Assembly (NCBI RefSeq): GCF_023824195.1
Contig: NZ_CP085446.1
Span: 1-64,000, forward strand
Length of the DNA: 64,000 nucleotides
Direction of reading: 5' to 3'
DNA from: Priestia megaterium
GTDB taxonomy: Bacteria > Bacillota > Bacilli > Bacillales > Bacillaceae_H
Program-made: the position numbers and the translations under genes
In this document: positions 8,070 through 17,780 of the stretch, piece after piece
Layout of the letters: each line of letters opens with the position of its first letter
Position numbering within the stretch: the stretch's first letter is position 1
The notes under the pieces: model-generated
What the model was told of the DNA's origin: nothing
What the model saw: the letters and a program-made list of their open reading frames with translations, nothing else
The model's database searches: none

Positions 8070-8101
8070 ACTGTTTCTCCTCTTGAAGTTTTTCAGCTTG
8101 T

Positions 8102-8500
8102 TTAAACATTCTGCACATGAGCATAGTTCATTTTACTCTTTACCTGTTGTGCATGGCGCAGCTCATTAGAAAGAGAAAGAAATGCCTCTCTGTCGTGTGT
8201 ATCGAGTGCTTTGTTTATTTTAAAGTTCAAATAATTAATCTTTAGGTCTAAATCCCAGATAGAGCAAATGCTACCCTTAGCATGTAACTCCTGAATATCA
8301 TCAACATAGATAAAGAACTGAAATTCGTTATTAATATCGATTAAACAGTACCATCCTAAGCCATCGACGTATTTCCGGTTGTTTGTAATTGTCCAAATAT
8401 CTCCTTGACGGAAGTTAATCATATGTTGATGCTGTTGTTCTGGACAACAGCACCCTACTTCGTGGCAAAATGGCTTCATTATTATGAAATGCGTATCCAT
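8102..8500 (-). CDS. IDEAL-domain-like protein in Fur operon
   Basis: A 132-aa protein starting at 8500 behind AAAGGAGAATTGTAT; the 24-codon upstream extension has no site. The N-terminal half has a Cys-rich patch (HEVGCCCPEQQHQH) that could bind a metal. The last 40 residues (INKALDTHDREAFLSLSNELRHA) look like an IDEAL domain, a short helical interaction module of Bacillus proteins. First gene of the flavodoxin operon. A role in iron-starvation physiology is inferred from the operator only. Confidence 0.65.
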   Translation of the reverse strand: MDTHFIIMKPFCHEVGCCCPEQQHQHMINFRQGDIWTITNNRKYVDGLGWYCLIDINNEFQFFIYVDDIQELHAKGSICSIWDLDLKINYLNFKINKALDTHDREAFLSLSNELRHAQQVKSKMNYAHVQNV

Positions 8501-8563
8501 ATACAATTCTCCTTTACGTCTATATACTTTCTTGAAACTTTTTTCATTTATAAATAACTTTAT

Positions 8564-8618
8564 AATTGACATTGATAATCATTATCATTTTATATGATAA
8601 TGATTATCAATGTCAATT
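8564..8618 (-). promoter_or_regulatory. 55-bp double Fur-box palindrome
   Basis: A perfect inverted repeat with 24-bp arms (8564-8587 and 8595-8618) and a 7-bp centre. Each arm contains GATAATCATTATCA-type Fur half-sites, so the operator holds two overlapping Fur boxes. It precedes the IDEAL/flavodoxin operon. Confidence 0.85.
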
Positions 8619-8804
8619 ATATTCTAGTTAAGCTCCTTTTTCTTGTGAAAATAATTATTAGCAAGAGAAAATTTGCTTGGTCTGTCTATTTTAAAAAGTA
8701 AAATGTATTTTTTAAATAAAGCTCTTTATGTTTTAGGTACGTTTCACTTTAATCCTACTAGAAAAGGCTACAAATAATCGTTAACCCTAAATATCACAAA
8801 GAAC

Positions 8805-8873
8805 TAGACAAGAAGGTTAAGTGAATGATATAATCCTTTTAATTGATAATGATAATCTTTATCAATTAAAAGG
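8805..8873 (+). promoter_or_regulatory. Sigma-A promoter overlapped by a Fur box
   Basis: TAGACA (8805-8810), an 18-bp spacer and TATAAT (8829-8834), overlapped downstream by a palindrome 8835-8873 whose centre TTGATAATGATAATC is a Fur box. Fur bound here would cover the start point at about 8841. No coding frame follows. Confidence 0.7.
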
Positions 8874-8997
8874 ACCCTTCAAACCTTAGTTTCGACTGAT
8901 TCCCAGGACAGTTGAATATAGGAGACTTCCCTTTAGTCTCTTTTACCCCATTTCTGTGTAAAGGCAAAAAACCTACTCAATCGAGTAGGTTTTTTGT
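8841..8997 (+). ncRNA. Candidate Fur-regulated small RNA (FsrA-like in setting)
   Basis: From the Fur-controlled promoter start to a strong terminator (stem AAACCTACTC/GAGTAGGTTT, 8967-8997) there are about 155 nt without a credible frame or ribosome site. The body has several C-runs in probably unpaired DNA (TTCCCAGG, CTTCCCTTT, TACCCCAT), the type of sequence that pairs with Shine-Dalgarno regions in the B. subtilis iron-sparing RNA FsrA. Whether it is the FsrA orthologue or an independent RNA cannot be told here. Confidence 0.5.
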
Positions 8998-9176
8998 TAT
9001 CAGTAGTTATAAAAGGAAATTATGATATATTTTAGTTACGTGACCTATTCAGCCGGGAGGAAGAAATGCAACCTAAACTTAGGCTGCTCTGAACCTTCAG
9101 TTCTTTTTTTCAGATTTCCAATAACATGTTTTACACATACATACTATACATGTAGTAAGAAATGAGGTACTTAAAT

Positions 9177-9449
9177 ATGAAAAAAGCTGAATTAATCGAT
9201 GCGGTTGCAACAAAATCTGAACTAACGAAACAAGATTCAAAAAAAGTTGTAGATGCGTTACTCGAAACAATATCTAATACGCTTGCTAATGAAGAAAAAA
9301 TTCAATTGATTGGATTTGGCACATTTGAAGTGCGTGAACGTGTAGCTCGTACAGGACGTAATCCACAAACTGGTGAAGAAATGACGATTCCAGCTTCAAA
9401 AGTTCCTGCGTTTAAACCCGGAAAAGAATTAAAAGAAGCTCTTAAATAA
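9177..9449 (+). CDS. HU-family DNA-binding protein (copy 1)
   Basis: A 90-aa HU/IHF-family protein. Helices and the [10 protein letters not shown] strand are followed by the DNA-binding arm [22 protein letters not shown]. The start at 9177 has GAGGT nine bases upstream. HU is a dimeric nucleoid protein that bends DNA. It is distinct from the housekeeping Bacillus HBsu sequence (starts MNKTELINAV) and closely similar to the second copy at 24368, so both look accessory. Terminator follows. Confidence 0.92.
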   Translation: MKKAELIDAVATKSELTKQDSKKVVDALLETISNTLANEEKIQLIGFGTFEVRERVARTGRNPQTGEEMTIPASKVPAFKPGKELKEALK

Positions 9450-9469
9450 GTATATGGTAAATATTTTTT

Positions 9470-9503
9470 AGAAAGCTCTAAGGTTATTCCTTTGAGCTTT
9501 CTT
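9470..9503. terminator. Terminator after HU copy 1
   Basis: GAAAGCTC pairs with GAGCTTTC. The same hairpin follows HU copy 2 at 24.32 kb, so the terminator was duplicated with the gene. Confidence 0.8.
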
Positions 9504-9544
9504 TCACTTTTGGCATCGAAACAAGCAAAGTTAAACTTGAAGAC

Positions 9545-10756
9545 TCACTTCTTTGATCCTGACGTTCCATAATCTTTAATCGTTAATTTCACATCATAGT
9601 TAATCGGAACTTCACTAAATGTTTGATCCCAATTCTCTTTGACCCTCATCCATACTCTAGGATACTTAATTCTCAATTGATTTCCGAAGCCTGCAACATC
9701 GACTTGGTATTCTTTTTGCATTTTTTCTATTACATTCCGCGCCATATGCTCTACTTCTTTTTCTGAAGTTTTTTGTGCCTTCTGTAAAAATTGATTTTCA
9801 AATGGGTTTCCTGAGGCCACCCAATTTTCAGATAGCCTTCCCTCTGATTCAATGTGTACATCAAAAGAGATATTGTTTCCTTTAACATGAGGTGTAATTT
9901 TACTTTTCATAGATTCTATTTCATATACAATTAGTTCATTTGTCTGTTTATCAAAACTTTTCACCACACCGCCCTTTCCCTTGCCTGTTAACCATGTTAT
10001 TCCCTCCAATTCCTTTTCATTTAAAAAACCACGCAGTTTCTTTGTCTTTCCTTTTATCACGGCAGCTCCTACAAATTTTGTTTCCCCATTTTTTAAGATT
10101 ACATTTTGTAAAAGAAAACTCGATCCTGATTGTAGCCTACTCTCTACCTTAATGATCGGCATAGGAGGTAAAATCCTTGTTGTTCGATATGCATTATCTA
10201 CCATTCCATACAGGCGAAATGCGGGAACTTCTCCTGCTACTTTTGATTCTAGTGTGTCGCTGGCTCTTCCTTTACTAACAAACACCAGGCAGCTTGGTCT
10301 AAAATCGTTATCTCGAAGATATTGATCAAGTAATTGTTCTAAATTATATGATTGTGCAAGTTCTTCACCGATTACAATGACCTTCATATGAGTAGCATTA
10401 AAAGGACTTTCTGTTCTTAATGATAACTCACGAACTTGTTGAAGGATGGAATCTCCCGTTTCAGACATATTCACATAAGATTTTTGTGGCGATCCACCTT
10501 CTTTATTCGTTGAACTTGCTATTTGTGGAGTAATAAGCTGATAAGTTGTGGTAATTGAATCTTTTCTTGGATACTCTTCCCCCCGTTCAGTTATCTTTTT
10601 TTCTATAATTGACTTTTCTCCTTTATCGAATGCCACCCCTACACCTAGGCTTATCTCTTCTATTTCATGACTACTCCAACATCCTGTAAGAGAAAAAAGC
10701 AAAAGGACAGACATCGACACTAAGAGAAACCGTATATAGTGTTGACTTATATTCAT
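9545..10756 (-). CDS. Spore germination protein, GerAC/Ger(x)C family lipoprotein
   Basis: A 403-aa lipoprotein C subunit of a nutrient germinant receptor. The start at 10756 overlaps the GerB stop as TAATG and has GGAAGG upstream; an alternative start lies six codons earlier. Signal peptide with lipobox LTGC, then CWSSHEIEEISLGVGVAFDKG, the classic start of Ger(x)C proteins, through to a beta-rich C-terminal domain. It acts in the spore inner membrane. Last gene of the operon. Confidence 0.92.
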   Translation of the reverse strand: MNISQHYIRFLLVSMSVLLLFSLTGCWSSHEIEEISLGVGVAFDKGEKSIIEKKITERGEEYPRKDSITTTYQLITPQIASSTNKEGGSPQKSYVNMSETGDSILQQVRELSLRTESPFNATHMKVIVIGEELAQSYNLEQLLDQYLRDNDFRPSCLVFVSKGRASDTLESKVAGEVPAFRLYGMVDNAYRTTRILPPMPIIKVESRLQSGSSFLLQNVILKNGETKFVGAAVIKGKTKKLRGFLNEKELEGITWLTGKGKGGVVKSFDKQTNELIVYEIESMKSKITPHVKGNNISFDVHIESEGRLSENWVASGNPFENQFLQKAQKTSEKEVEHMARNVIEKMQKEYQVDVAGFGNQLRIKYPRVWMRVKENWDQTFSEVPINYDVKLTIKDYGTSGSKK

Positions 10757-11844
10757 TATTTTCTTCCTTTCCATTTCGCGACAATAAGGAGGGGCAGTGG
10801 GAGTAAGCCAAATAAAAACAATGCAATAGTGCCGATTATATCCCCAAGCTTAAATAAGTCATTATTATTTTTTGGAGTCATTGAGATGAGGTAGATAATT
10901 GGAACTAATCCATATATAAATGGATGGATGCTCTTTTTGAAAAGTTGTGCCAGACCTAGAGCAGCAGCATAATAAGCTATACTAAAGGTAGTAAACATTT
11001 GCATAATCCATATCACCAGCAATAGAGAATCGAATCGTTCGAAAACCAAACCAGTTAACTCAAAGCTACGTATGAGATCTAGTGTTGGCCATGTTCTGGT
11101 CATCACTTCATCGACAGACAACGCTCCTAGGACCATTACAACGGTTATTATGTAAAAAATTGAAGATATAAAGATTCCAACTAAGGTAGCTTTTATTGCT
11201 TTATTCGGCTGCTTCATAAATGCCACAAGTAGAAGCATAATTTCAGGGCCTGTGAATGCGAGAGCTGTTGTCTTTACCCCGTTCAGTACAGGGATGATGC
11301 CCGCTCCTAGTACTGGGCGCAGATTATCCACTTCAAATATTTTGATACTCATAAAGGCAACCAGCAAAAAAAGAATAACCGTAATAGGTAATATAATGTC
11401 AAACAGACGGGCAATTGGATTGATTCCTCCCACCATTAGATAGAGCCCCACCCACATAAATGGCATAATAATGGCCCAGGTGGGAGTGCCTTCTAGCAAT
11501 AAATACTGTGTTACTTCTGTTAGTGAGCGAATTTGAAATCCGGAAGTTGTAAGAAAGTAACCTATAATAAGTAAACTAAGTAATCCACCCACCCATTTTC
11601 CTGCAATTTCTTGGCTGTATTGATAAAAGGTTCTTTGGGGAAACTGTTGACTTAGCTTTACCATGACTACTCCTGCCATCGTCGCGATTAGACCGCCTAA
11701 AATAACGGTTAGCCACACATCTGGTGTATGCACCTTCTCGACAGATGTTCTAGGTAAGGTGAGAATTCCTGTACCAAGTATAAAGTTGATAACAATAACA
11801 GCTGCTTGGGGAGTTGTTATTTGATCTTTTGGACTAAGAATCAT
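10756..11844 (-). CDS. Spore germination permease, GerAB family
   Basis: A 362-aa integral membrane protein with about ten transmembrane segments and the GerAB/APC-type fold (VIVINFILGTGILTLPR at the N-terminus). It forms the germinant-binding and transport-like subunit of the receptor. It begins 25 bp after the GerA gene and overlaps the GerC gene by four bases, so the three are cotranscribed and coupled. Confidence 0.92.
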   Translation of the reverse strand: MILSPKDQITTPQAAVIVINFILGTGILTLPRTSVEKVHTPDVWLTVILGGLIATMAGVVMVKLSQQFPQRTFYQYSQEIAGKWVGGLLSLLIIGYFLTTSGFQIRSLTEVTQYLLLEGTPTWAIIMPFMWVGLYLMVGGINPIARLFDIILPITVILFLLVAFMSIKIFEVDNLRPVLGAGIIPVLNGVKTTALAFTGPEIMLLLVAFMKQPNKAIKATLVGIFISSIFYIITVVMVLGALSVDEVMTRTWPTLDLIRSFELTGLVFERFDSLLLVIWIMQMFTTFSIAYYAAALGLAQLFKKSIHPFIYGLVPIIYLISMTPKNNNDLFKLGDIIGTIALFLFGLLPLPLLIVAKWKGRK

Positions 11845-11869
11845 CCTTTCCTCTTCCTTTCACGATAGG

Positions 11870-13447
11870 TTATCCTTTACGTATAGGATCTTTCGTATGC
11901 ATCATCTTCGGACGTTTTTTCATCATCATAAGAGGCATGCGGACCATCAAGTCTTTCCATTCACTTAAACGATAAGGAACAGCTGGGCTCATATAAGGTA
12001 CGCCAAAACTTTTTAGTTTTACTAAATGGCTGGTCATAAAAAGGAAAAATAAAACGACTCCATATAATCCAAGTATGGCAGCACAAAGCATGGCTATGAA
12101 GCGAAGAATACGTAATGTAATCCCTACACTATAATGCGGAATGGCGAACGATGAAATCGCAGTTAACGCCACTACAATCACCAAGATGGGGCTCACAATC
12201 CCTGCCTGCACAGCAGCTTCTCCAATGATTAATCCACCGACAATTCCCATAGCTGGACCAATTGGCTTCGGTAACCGGAGTCCGGCTTCCCTCAAAACTT
12301 CGATAGCTATCTCCATAAATAATGCTTCGATAAGGGCTGGAAATGGAACTCCCGATCTCGTTCCTATAATGGAAATGGCTAACTTAGTTGGAATTAGCCC
12401 TGGATGAAATGAGATAAAAGCAATATACAAAGCTGGTGTAAAAAGAGAAAGAACCACTGAGATATAACGAAGGAAACGAATGAATGTACCAGGGATCCAC
12501 CTTTCATAATAATCTTCTGGTGACTGTAACATCATGCTGAATGTAACTGGAGCAATCAAAGCAAAGGGCGTCCCGTCTAATAAGATGGCTACCCGACCTT
12601 CCATTAAGGCGGCAATTACACGGTCAGGACGCTCGGTATTCTGTACCTGTGGAAAGGGGCTAAGATAATTATCTTCGATGAGTTGTTCGACATAACCAGA
12701 CTCTGGCACATTATCAAGGTCAATTTTCTTAATTCGCTTTTCTACTTCTTGGACTAATTCTGGATTAACAATTTCTTTTATGTAAGCAACAACTAGATTT
12801 TTTTTTGAACGTTTCCCTACTTGAAATTTTACTAACGATAAATTCTCAATATCTCCAGTTCCTCTTAAAAGCGATGTGTTATCACTTAAGGATTCAGTGA
12901 AGCCTACTCGTGGGCCTCTCACTAATGCCTCTGATACTGGCTCTTCAATCGTCCTTGTTTTTAATTTGGTTGTACCAAGAATGAATGCATGTGATAATCC
13001 GTCAATTAAAAGTGCGGTAGAACCTGTTAAAACTTTTGATACTAACTCTTTAATAGATTGAACCTCTTCTACATCACTAATCGGTAACACTTGTTTTTTT
13101 ATAAATTCGTTTGAAAGGCTTTCTTTTATGTATGGCTGTTCCTGTTTGTATTCTGCTGAAAAATCAACCATTAATGATGTCATAATATGTTTATCAATGA
13201 GATCTTTATCTGATAGACCTTCCACAAAAATAATACATGCCTGAATACCAGCACGCCCTAAAGTAAAATCCCGAAAATGAACATCCCAGTTATGACCAAT
13301 TTCTTTTCTAACTACTTCTAGATTTAAAGTAAAATCATCTATAAACTGATCGGTTGAAGTTTGAGACATAGACCCCTGTTCATTTTCATCTTTATTAGCA
13401 TGTTTTCCTATTTTTCTAATCTTTGATTTCCGTTCTTTCATTATCAT
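11870..13447 (-). CDS. Spore germination protein, GerAA family
   Basis: A 525-aa A subunit. A soluble N-terminal domain (to about residue 290) carries the typical stretch [31 protein letters not shown] and [12 protein letters not shown], then four to five membrane segments with [23 protein letters not shown]. The start is placed at 13447 because TGATG couples it to the small frame upstream; a second ATG two codons later is also possible. GerA subunits form oligomeric ion channels in the spore inner membrane. Confidence 0.92.
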   Translation of the reverse strand: MIMKERKSKIRKIGKHANKDENEQGSMSQTSTDQFIDDFTLNLEVVRKEIGHNWDVHFRDFTLGRAGIQACIIFVEGLSDKDLIDKHIMTSLMVDFSAEYKQEQPYIKESLSNEFIKKQVLPISDVEEVQSIKELVSKVLTGSTALLIDGLSHAFILGTTKLKTRTIEEPVSEALVRGPRVGFTESLSDNTSLLRGTGDIENLSLVKFQVGKRSKKNLVVAYIKEIVNPELVQEVEKRIKKIDLDNVPESGYVEQLIEDNYLSPFPQVQNTERPDRVIAALMEGRVAILLDGTPFALIAPVTFSMMLQSPEDYYERWIPGTFIRFLRYISVVLSLFTPALYIAFISFHPGLIPTKLAISIIGTRSGVPFPALIEALFMEIAIEVLREAGLRLPKPIGPAMGIVGGLIIGEAAVQAGIVSPILVIVVALTAISSFAIPHYSVGITLRILRFIAMLCAAILGLYGVVLFFLFMTSHLVKLKSFGVPYMSPAVPYRLSEWKDLMVRMPLMMMKKRPKMMHTKDPIRKG

Positions 13448-13572
13448 CACTCTTCCTCTGAGGTATGAATCCAACTAAATAATTTAGAGATTATATATGG
13501 AATGACAAACACTATAAACGCTTGTATAAAAGCAGGCCATTCTGGAAGATAGGAAACAATTGATTTCCACAT
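13447..13572 (-). CDS. 41-aa membrane protein leading the ger operon
   Basis: A 41-aa frame ([16 protein letters not shown], one hydrophobic helix, then [12 protein letters not shown]) with site AAGGTGGTTAAT before ATG. Its TGA overlaps the GerA ATG by one base, a strong sign of translational coupling. Extra small subunits occur in some ger operons (GerD- or GerKD-type), but this one is shorter and precedes the A gene. Possibly a receptor accessory peptide. Confidence 0.6.
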   Translation of the reverse strand: MWKSIVSYLPEWPAFIQAFIVFVIPYIISKLFSWIHTSEEE

Positions 13573-13875
13573 ATTAACCACCTTATGTATGCTTATACCA
13601 AGATTGATTTTAGAAACAAGCATCTATAAAATTCCAAGATTTATCCAATAGAAAATTCTATTATTTACAGGTAGTGTTCTTCTTCTCTTCATTTTTATAC
13701 AGAGAAAATTTAAGCCAATTATTTTTTTGAAACATTTTACAGATGGTATCAGATCTATAGGTAGAAGGAATGTTCATTTACCAATAATTCAGCCTCTTCT
13801 TTTATCGTATAGTTCTTCTATTTTTAACCATAATAATGATAAGATCATTTTAGATAGGGGCTTAATCATATAATA
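13573..13875. other. Divergent intergenic region of the ger operon
   Basis: About 300 bp between the ger operon (leftward) and the 13876 gene (rightward). I see no convincing sigma-G promoter by eye. A short palindrome AATGATAAGATCATT at 13840-13855 precedes the rightward gene and could be an operator. Confidence 0.4.
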
Positions 13876-14667
13876 ATGAATCGAGAAGAAGTGATAGAGA
13901 TGTATAGTGAAGCTTTAGAAGGAAAAAGAAGACGGTTTCCTGATGGTTTTTTTATAGGAGAAGAAGGAAAGAAATATTTGGCGTATATGACACGTTATTT
14001 ACTAGAAGAACTATTATCGATTAAAGTTAATGACATTCCCTTGAAGGTAAAAGCAAGTACTCTATGGTCTCATCGCTTAAAATCGCCTGCCAATTTACAT
14101 GGTTGGAATTATTATGATGTAATTCAAAATGCCTATCCAGGTAAATTTAAGCCATGGGAGTTTCAACAAGTTCCAAATGGATATTGGATTGGGGAAAAAG
14201 GCAGAAAGAGGGCCATTCAAGCAGTTCAGTACGTGATTGAAGTTGAAGTAGAAATTAGTCTTGAAGATATTCCTTCTAAGATTAATCATCATTTCTTTAA
14301 GAAACATCGTTTATTAGGTGTTTTTTCTGTTTTTGAGCAATCCCCATTCAAAGTGATTGATGCTGTTTATCCTGGCATATTTAAACCCTGGCAATTTAAT
14401 AATGTAGTTATGAACTGTTGGAAAGATCCTGTACACATAGAAGAGATAATGGAATGGTTTCTCTTTCAACAGCTTGGTTTTTTCTCCTACGCTGAGGCAT
14501 ATATAAAAATACAAGTAAAACACTTCTTCAAATATCGATTAACCGGTTTATATCAAAGGGCATTTAACTCTCGATTGGAAAGAGTTAAACAGTGGATCTC
14601 AATGGAGGGTGAAAAGGAGAAAAGAACTAGACGTCGATTAGAAACAAAACGTGATGAGTTTAACTAA
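13876..14667 (+). CDS. Repeat-containing protein, DUF4046-like
   Basis: A 263-aa soluble basic protein built of about three 75-residue repeats. Each repeat has a GYWIGEKGRK-type motif (residues 24-31, 101-108), a helix, and an ending NAYPGKFKPWEFQ or DAVYPGIFKPWQFN; the third repeat is decayed. From memory this is the DUF4046 type found in bacilli. No catalytic motif is visible; the W/P pattern suggests a helical nucleic-acid- or protein-binding array. The start codon lies directly after GGGGCTTAATC, a weak site. Confidence 0.65.
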   Translation: MNREEVIEMYSEALEGKRRRFPDGFFIGEEGKKYLAYMTRYLLEELLSIKVNDIPLKVKASTLWSHRLKSPANLHGWNYYDVIQNAYPGKFKPWEFQQVPNGYWIGEKGRKRAIQAVQYVIEVEVEISLEDIPSKINHHFFKKHRLLGVFSVFEQSPFKVIDAVYPGIFKPWQFNNVVMNCWKDPVHIEEIMEWFLFQQLGFFSYAEAYIKIQVKHFFKYRLTGLYQRAFNSRLERVKQWISMEGEKEKRTRRRLETKRDEFN

Positions 14668-14739
14668 AATCGTTACTTGGAAGAGGTTAAATACAATATA
14701 AGTAAGTATATACTTTCCTTTGAATAGGTAAGAAGGTTT

Positions 14740-14972
14740 AATGAGACGTGTGCGTTCTATGTTAGGATTCAAGTCTTATAAAACAGCTACTTCTATATTT
14801 AATGGTGTTGAAACTATGAGCATGATTAAAAGGAACAGATTCATCAAAGGATGACGTCTGCCCAAAACCAAAAAGAATTTATACATAAATTGTTTGGATT
14901 AGCTTCATAGTTAGAAATTTAAAGGAGATTGATACTCTATGCTTCTAGCGAGTAGTTTTTTCACCAGAACCG
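14740..14972 (+). mobile_element. IS6-type (IS240-like) transposase 3' remnant with right end
   Basis: Frames in this stretch read RRVRSMLGFKSYKTATSIFNG and, after a frameshift, SAQNQKEFIHKLFGLAS, the C-terminus of IS6-family transposases of the B. cereus group. CACCAGAACC at 14963-14972 matches the terminal inverted repeat (GGTTCTGGTG inward). Only the last quarter of the element survives. A partner remnant in opposite orientation lies at 21.4-21.7 kb. Confidence 0.75.
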
Positions 14973-14992
14973 AAAAAACAACATGTAACTTA

Positions 14993-15033
14993 AAAAAGAG
15001 CCTTGCTCTTAGAGGATAGAACAAGGCTTTTTT
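14993..15033. terminator. Terminator-like hairpin
   Basis: AAGAGCCTTG pairs with CAAGGCTTTTTT, just beyond the IS remnant. The 15034-15315 interval holds a perfect 15-bp inverted repeat (15133-15147 with 15157-15171) and a near-palindrome GCATCTTAAGATATAC at about 15276, but no gene. Confidence 0.7.
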
Positions 15034-15315
15034 GATTGTTGTGCTTTCTTTAACTCTTGAATTTATGGAAGCAAAATATATTGTTTTTCTACAAGATGAA
15101 TAATTTATAAACTAACCTTAACTAAAATATTTTAACATTTACTTTTATATATAACGTAAAAGTAAATGTTATTTATTATCTAACACTTTGGTTATTATTC
15201 TTTTATGTAAAAAGATATTTATTAAATGTTTGACATTTAATATTTTCTTCATTGCATTTGTTACGATAAAAAGGTGCATCTTAAGATATACCTTTTTAAT
15301 AGTTTTTCCTTTTCG

Positions 15316-15411
15316 ATACTGATCACGTTCTTTTTAGAGTAATAGTATCAGCATGTCTAAGTTTTAAAGATTAATTGCAATTTCAAGTCACTTGTATCAG
15401 AACCTTTTCAC
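15316..15411 (+). repeat. About 100-bp repeat, copy A
   Basis: Begins TACTGATCACG, carries TTTTTAGAGTAATAGTATCAG and ends TTGTATCAGAACCTTTT. Two relatives, B and C, lie at 19331 and 19540. Copies A and B directly flank the ketoacyl synthase/ACP/MMPL cluster. Confidence 0.55.
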
Positions 15412-15428
15412 TAACTTCGTAAATCATC

Positions 15429-15460
15429 AAAAAAGAACTAGGATTTCCCAGTTCTTTTTA
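15429..15460 (-). terminator. Terminator of the MMPL gene
   Basis: AAAAGAACTAGG-type hairpin (AAAAAGAACT with AGTTCTTTTT) right after the MMPL stop on the minus strand. Confidence 0.8.
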
Positions 15461-15466
15461 TGAATA

Positions 15467-17635
15467 CTAATGTTTAAATACATTATTTTTAAGCTTTGCT
15501 TTTAAGATTTTTGGGAACCACCAGTTTTTATCGCCCATTAATTTCATTAATGATGGTACTATTAGCATGCGTACTATTGTTGCATCAATAAAAATCGATA
15601 ATGCTATTCCAATTCCCATTTGTTTTACTGGAACAACGCCTGTAAAAGCAAAAGCTCCGGTAACAACTATCATGATTAGTGCTGCAGAAGTAATAATTTT
15701 GCTAGTGGAAGTGAGTCCTTCTAAAGTAGCCTTATTATTATCCCCTGTTTTTTCGTAGATTTCATGTATTCTTGAAATCAAGAATACTTCATAGTCCATT
15801 GATAACCCAAATACAATACCAAAAATAAATACTGGTATCATAAGCCCAATGGAATCTACCTTATCTAATCCGAACATCCCCTCTTGAAATAGCCAAACTA
15901 AAATTCCAAATGTAGCACTTAAGCTGATAACATTCATGATAATCGCTTTTAGAGGAATTATGATGGAACGGAACGCTAACATTAAAATCAAAAAAGTAGA
16001 AGAAAGCGTGATAGCTAAACCATAACCAATATTATCAAAAATTTCATCATAAATTTCTTGATTAAATTTCGGTAACCCGCCAACTAAAAGCTTAACGTCC
16101 CCATCTTGCCCATCCCATTTACGGACAAAATTTTGTGCTTTTTCAGAATCAAAACTTTCATTTAATTGCACTGTTAAAATTGTTTTGTCTTTCTTTACTA
16201 ATTTATTAAGTATAGGTTGTATGTTTTGTTTTGCTTGCGGGTCTTGTAGCATAGCATAAAGCTTATCAGAATCAGGGTTTTTGGTTGAAGAAAAAATGGA
16301 ATTGATATTTGTTACGATTTTTTCTTCTTTCAAACTTTTAATTAGGGATTCAATTTGCTTTAAAGACTCCTTTTCTGTTATTTCTTTATTAGCCTCAGCT
16401 ATAATAACAACTTCCGAATTGTTCTTCCCTACAAATTCTTGTTCGTATTTTTCATATGCAGTTCTTGTTTCATAATCTTTTGGAAGCGAAGAAGCATCAG
16501 GAATGCTTAATTTAATATTAGATACTGGAATAACTCCCATCAAAAGAATCGAGAAGCCTAAAAGAGTCATAATGACTGGACGTTTCATAACGAACTTTGC
16601 AAAGGAATACCACTTATTTCTTTCTGTTTCTTTTACTTTAATAATCATTAAGCTGTTAATATTCTTACCAATTACAGCTAATAAAGCAGGTAAGAATGTT
16701 AATGCGGATAGAACAGAAACAAGAACTACTACCATACCACCAATAGCAACTGTTTTGAATATTTCAACTTGGATAAATAGCATTCCGGAGAGGCCGAGGA
16801 GAACACACAAACCAGAAAAGGCGATGGACCTTCCAGCTGTCCTTACGGATACTGCTATAGCTTCTTGGATATTTCCACTTTTCAATTCTTCTCTAAAGCG
16901 ATTAATAAATATTAAAGAGAAATCGATTCCAAGGGCTAAACCAATCATCGGAACAATATTTAATACAAAGATCGATAAATCTAGTTCTTGACCTATAAGG
17001 TATAACACACCCATTGAGGAAACTACAGATACAATTCCAATAATAAGTGGAATTGAAGCTGCGACAAGTCCTCCAAATGCAAGCAATAAGACAACTAAGG
17101 CAATTGGTAAACCAATCATTTCAGCTTGCTTCAAATCATGTTGACTCGCTGTATTCAAATCTTCATTGACAAGTGCTGTTCCTGTTAAGCCTACTTCTAT
17201 ATTTTTGCTGTCTTTGATTTTTTTATTAAGCTCCTCTAAAATATATTTCATATCATGGAAGTCTTTATCAAAACCTAATGTTGCATAGGCTAAGTTATCT
17301 TTACGTTGTTCCTTCTTCTCATTAGGAGATTTAACTTCGACTAGACCTTTTGTGTCCTTTATATTGTTTAAAGTATCTTCGATAAATGATTTCATTTCTT
17401 CTTCATTTACATTTTGTTTCTTTTCAAATAGGAGTATTAAAGTTGAATTTGGTGATTTAAAATCTTCCTTTAATATGTCTTGTACTTTTGCATATGTACC
17501 GTCAGTTTCAAAACCATCACCCACAAGAATATTTGGCAGTTTAGAAGCACATGTGCCTAATACAACCACTCCTAGTACCCATAATACAATTATTAACTTT
17601 CGAAAATGATACGTCCTCTTATCTAGCATAGTCAC
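15467..17635 (-). CDS. MMPL/RND-family exporter
   Basis: A 722-aa inner-membrane transporter with the MMPL duplication: two bundles of about six membrane helices, each preceded by a periplasm-side loop domain (about residues 35-165 and 365-530). The proton-relay motifs are GLALGIDFSLIFINRFREE and GLSMDYEVFLISRIHE. MMPL proteins export lipids or acylated products using proton motive force. GTG start behind AAGGAGGGAAGTATAA. Third gene after the ketoacyl synthase and the acyl carrier protein, which makes a fatty-acyl product a likely cargo. Confidence 0.88.
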   Translation of the reverse strand: MTMLDKRTYHFRKLIIVLWVLGVVVLGTCASKLPNILVGDGFETDGTYAKVQDILKEDFKSPNSTLILLFEKKQNVNEEEMKSFIEDTLNNIKDTKGLVEVKSPNEKKEQRKDNLAYATLGFDKDFHDMKYILEELNKKIKDSKNIEVGLTGTALVNEDLNTASQHDLKQAEMIGLPIALVVLLLAFGGLVAASIPLIIGIVSVVSSMGVLYLIGQELDLSIFVLNIVPMIGLALGIDFSLIFINRFREELKSGNIQEAIAVSVRTAGRSIAFSGLCVLLGLSGMLFIQVEIFKTVAIGGMVVVLVSVLSALTFLPALLAVIGKNINSLMIIKVKETERNKWYSFAKFVMKRPVIMTLLGFSILLMGVIPVSNIKLSIPDASSLPKDYETRTAYEKYEQEFVGKNNSEVVIIAEANKEITEKESLKQIESLIKSLKEEKIVTNINSIFSSTKNPDSDKLYAMLQDPQAKQNIQPILNKLVKKDKTILTVQLNESFDSEKAQNFVRKWDGQDGDVKLLVGGLPKFNQEIYDEIFDNIGYGLAITLSSTFLILMLAFRSIIIPLKAIIMNVISLSATFGILVWLFQEGMFGLDKVDSIGLMIPVFIFGIVFGLSMDYEVFLISRIHEIYEKTGDNNKATLEGLTSTSKIITSAALIMIVVTGAFAFTGVVPVKQMGIGIALSIFIDATIVRMLIVPSLMKLMGDKNWWFPKILKAKLKNNVFKH

Positions 17636-17746
17636 TTATACTTCCCTCCTTTATTGTTGTTTTAAAATTTTGGATAAGTTTAACTAAAGTAGTTACTGCA
17701 ATATTTAGTTTTAATTATGTTGAAATGTCATATTGAAATATATAAA

Positions 17747-17773
17747 AAATACCTATCAATAGATAGGTATTAT
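17747..17773 (-). terminator. Hairpin between the ACP and MMPL genes
   Basis: AATACCTATC pairs with GATAGGTATT and is followed by TTTTTTA on the minus strand. It should terminate or attenuate transcription after the ACP gene. A further promoter for the exporter may lie in the 110 bp that follow. Confidence 0.7.
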
Positions 17774-17780
17774 TAAATTA

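Noticed and set aside
9034..9061. Possible further dif-like site (AGTTACGTGAC ... AGCCGGGAGG)
   Set aside because: Only the AGTTA and CCGG portions match; the arms are too diverged and I left it out of the count.
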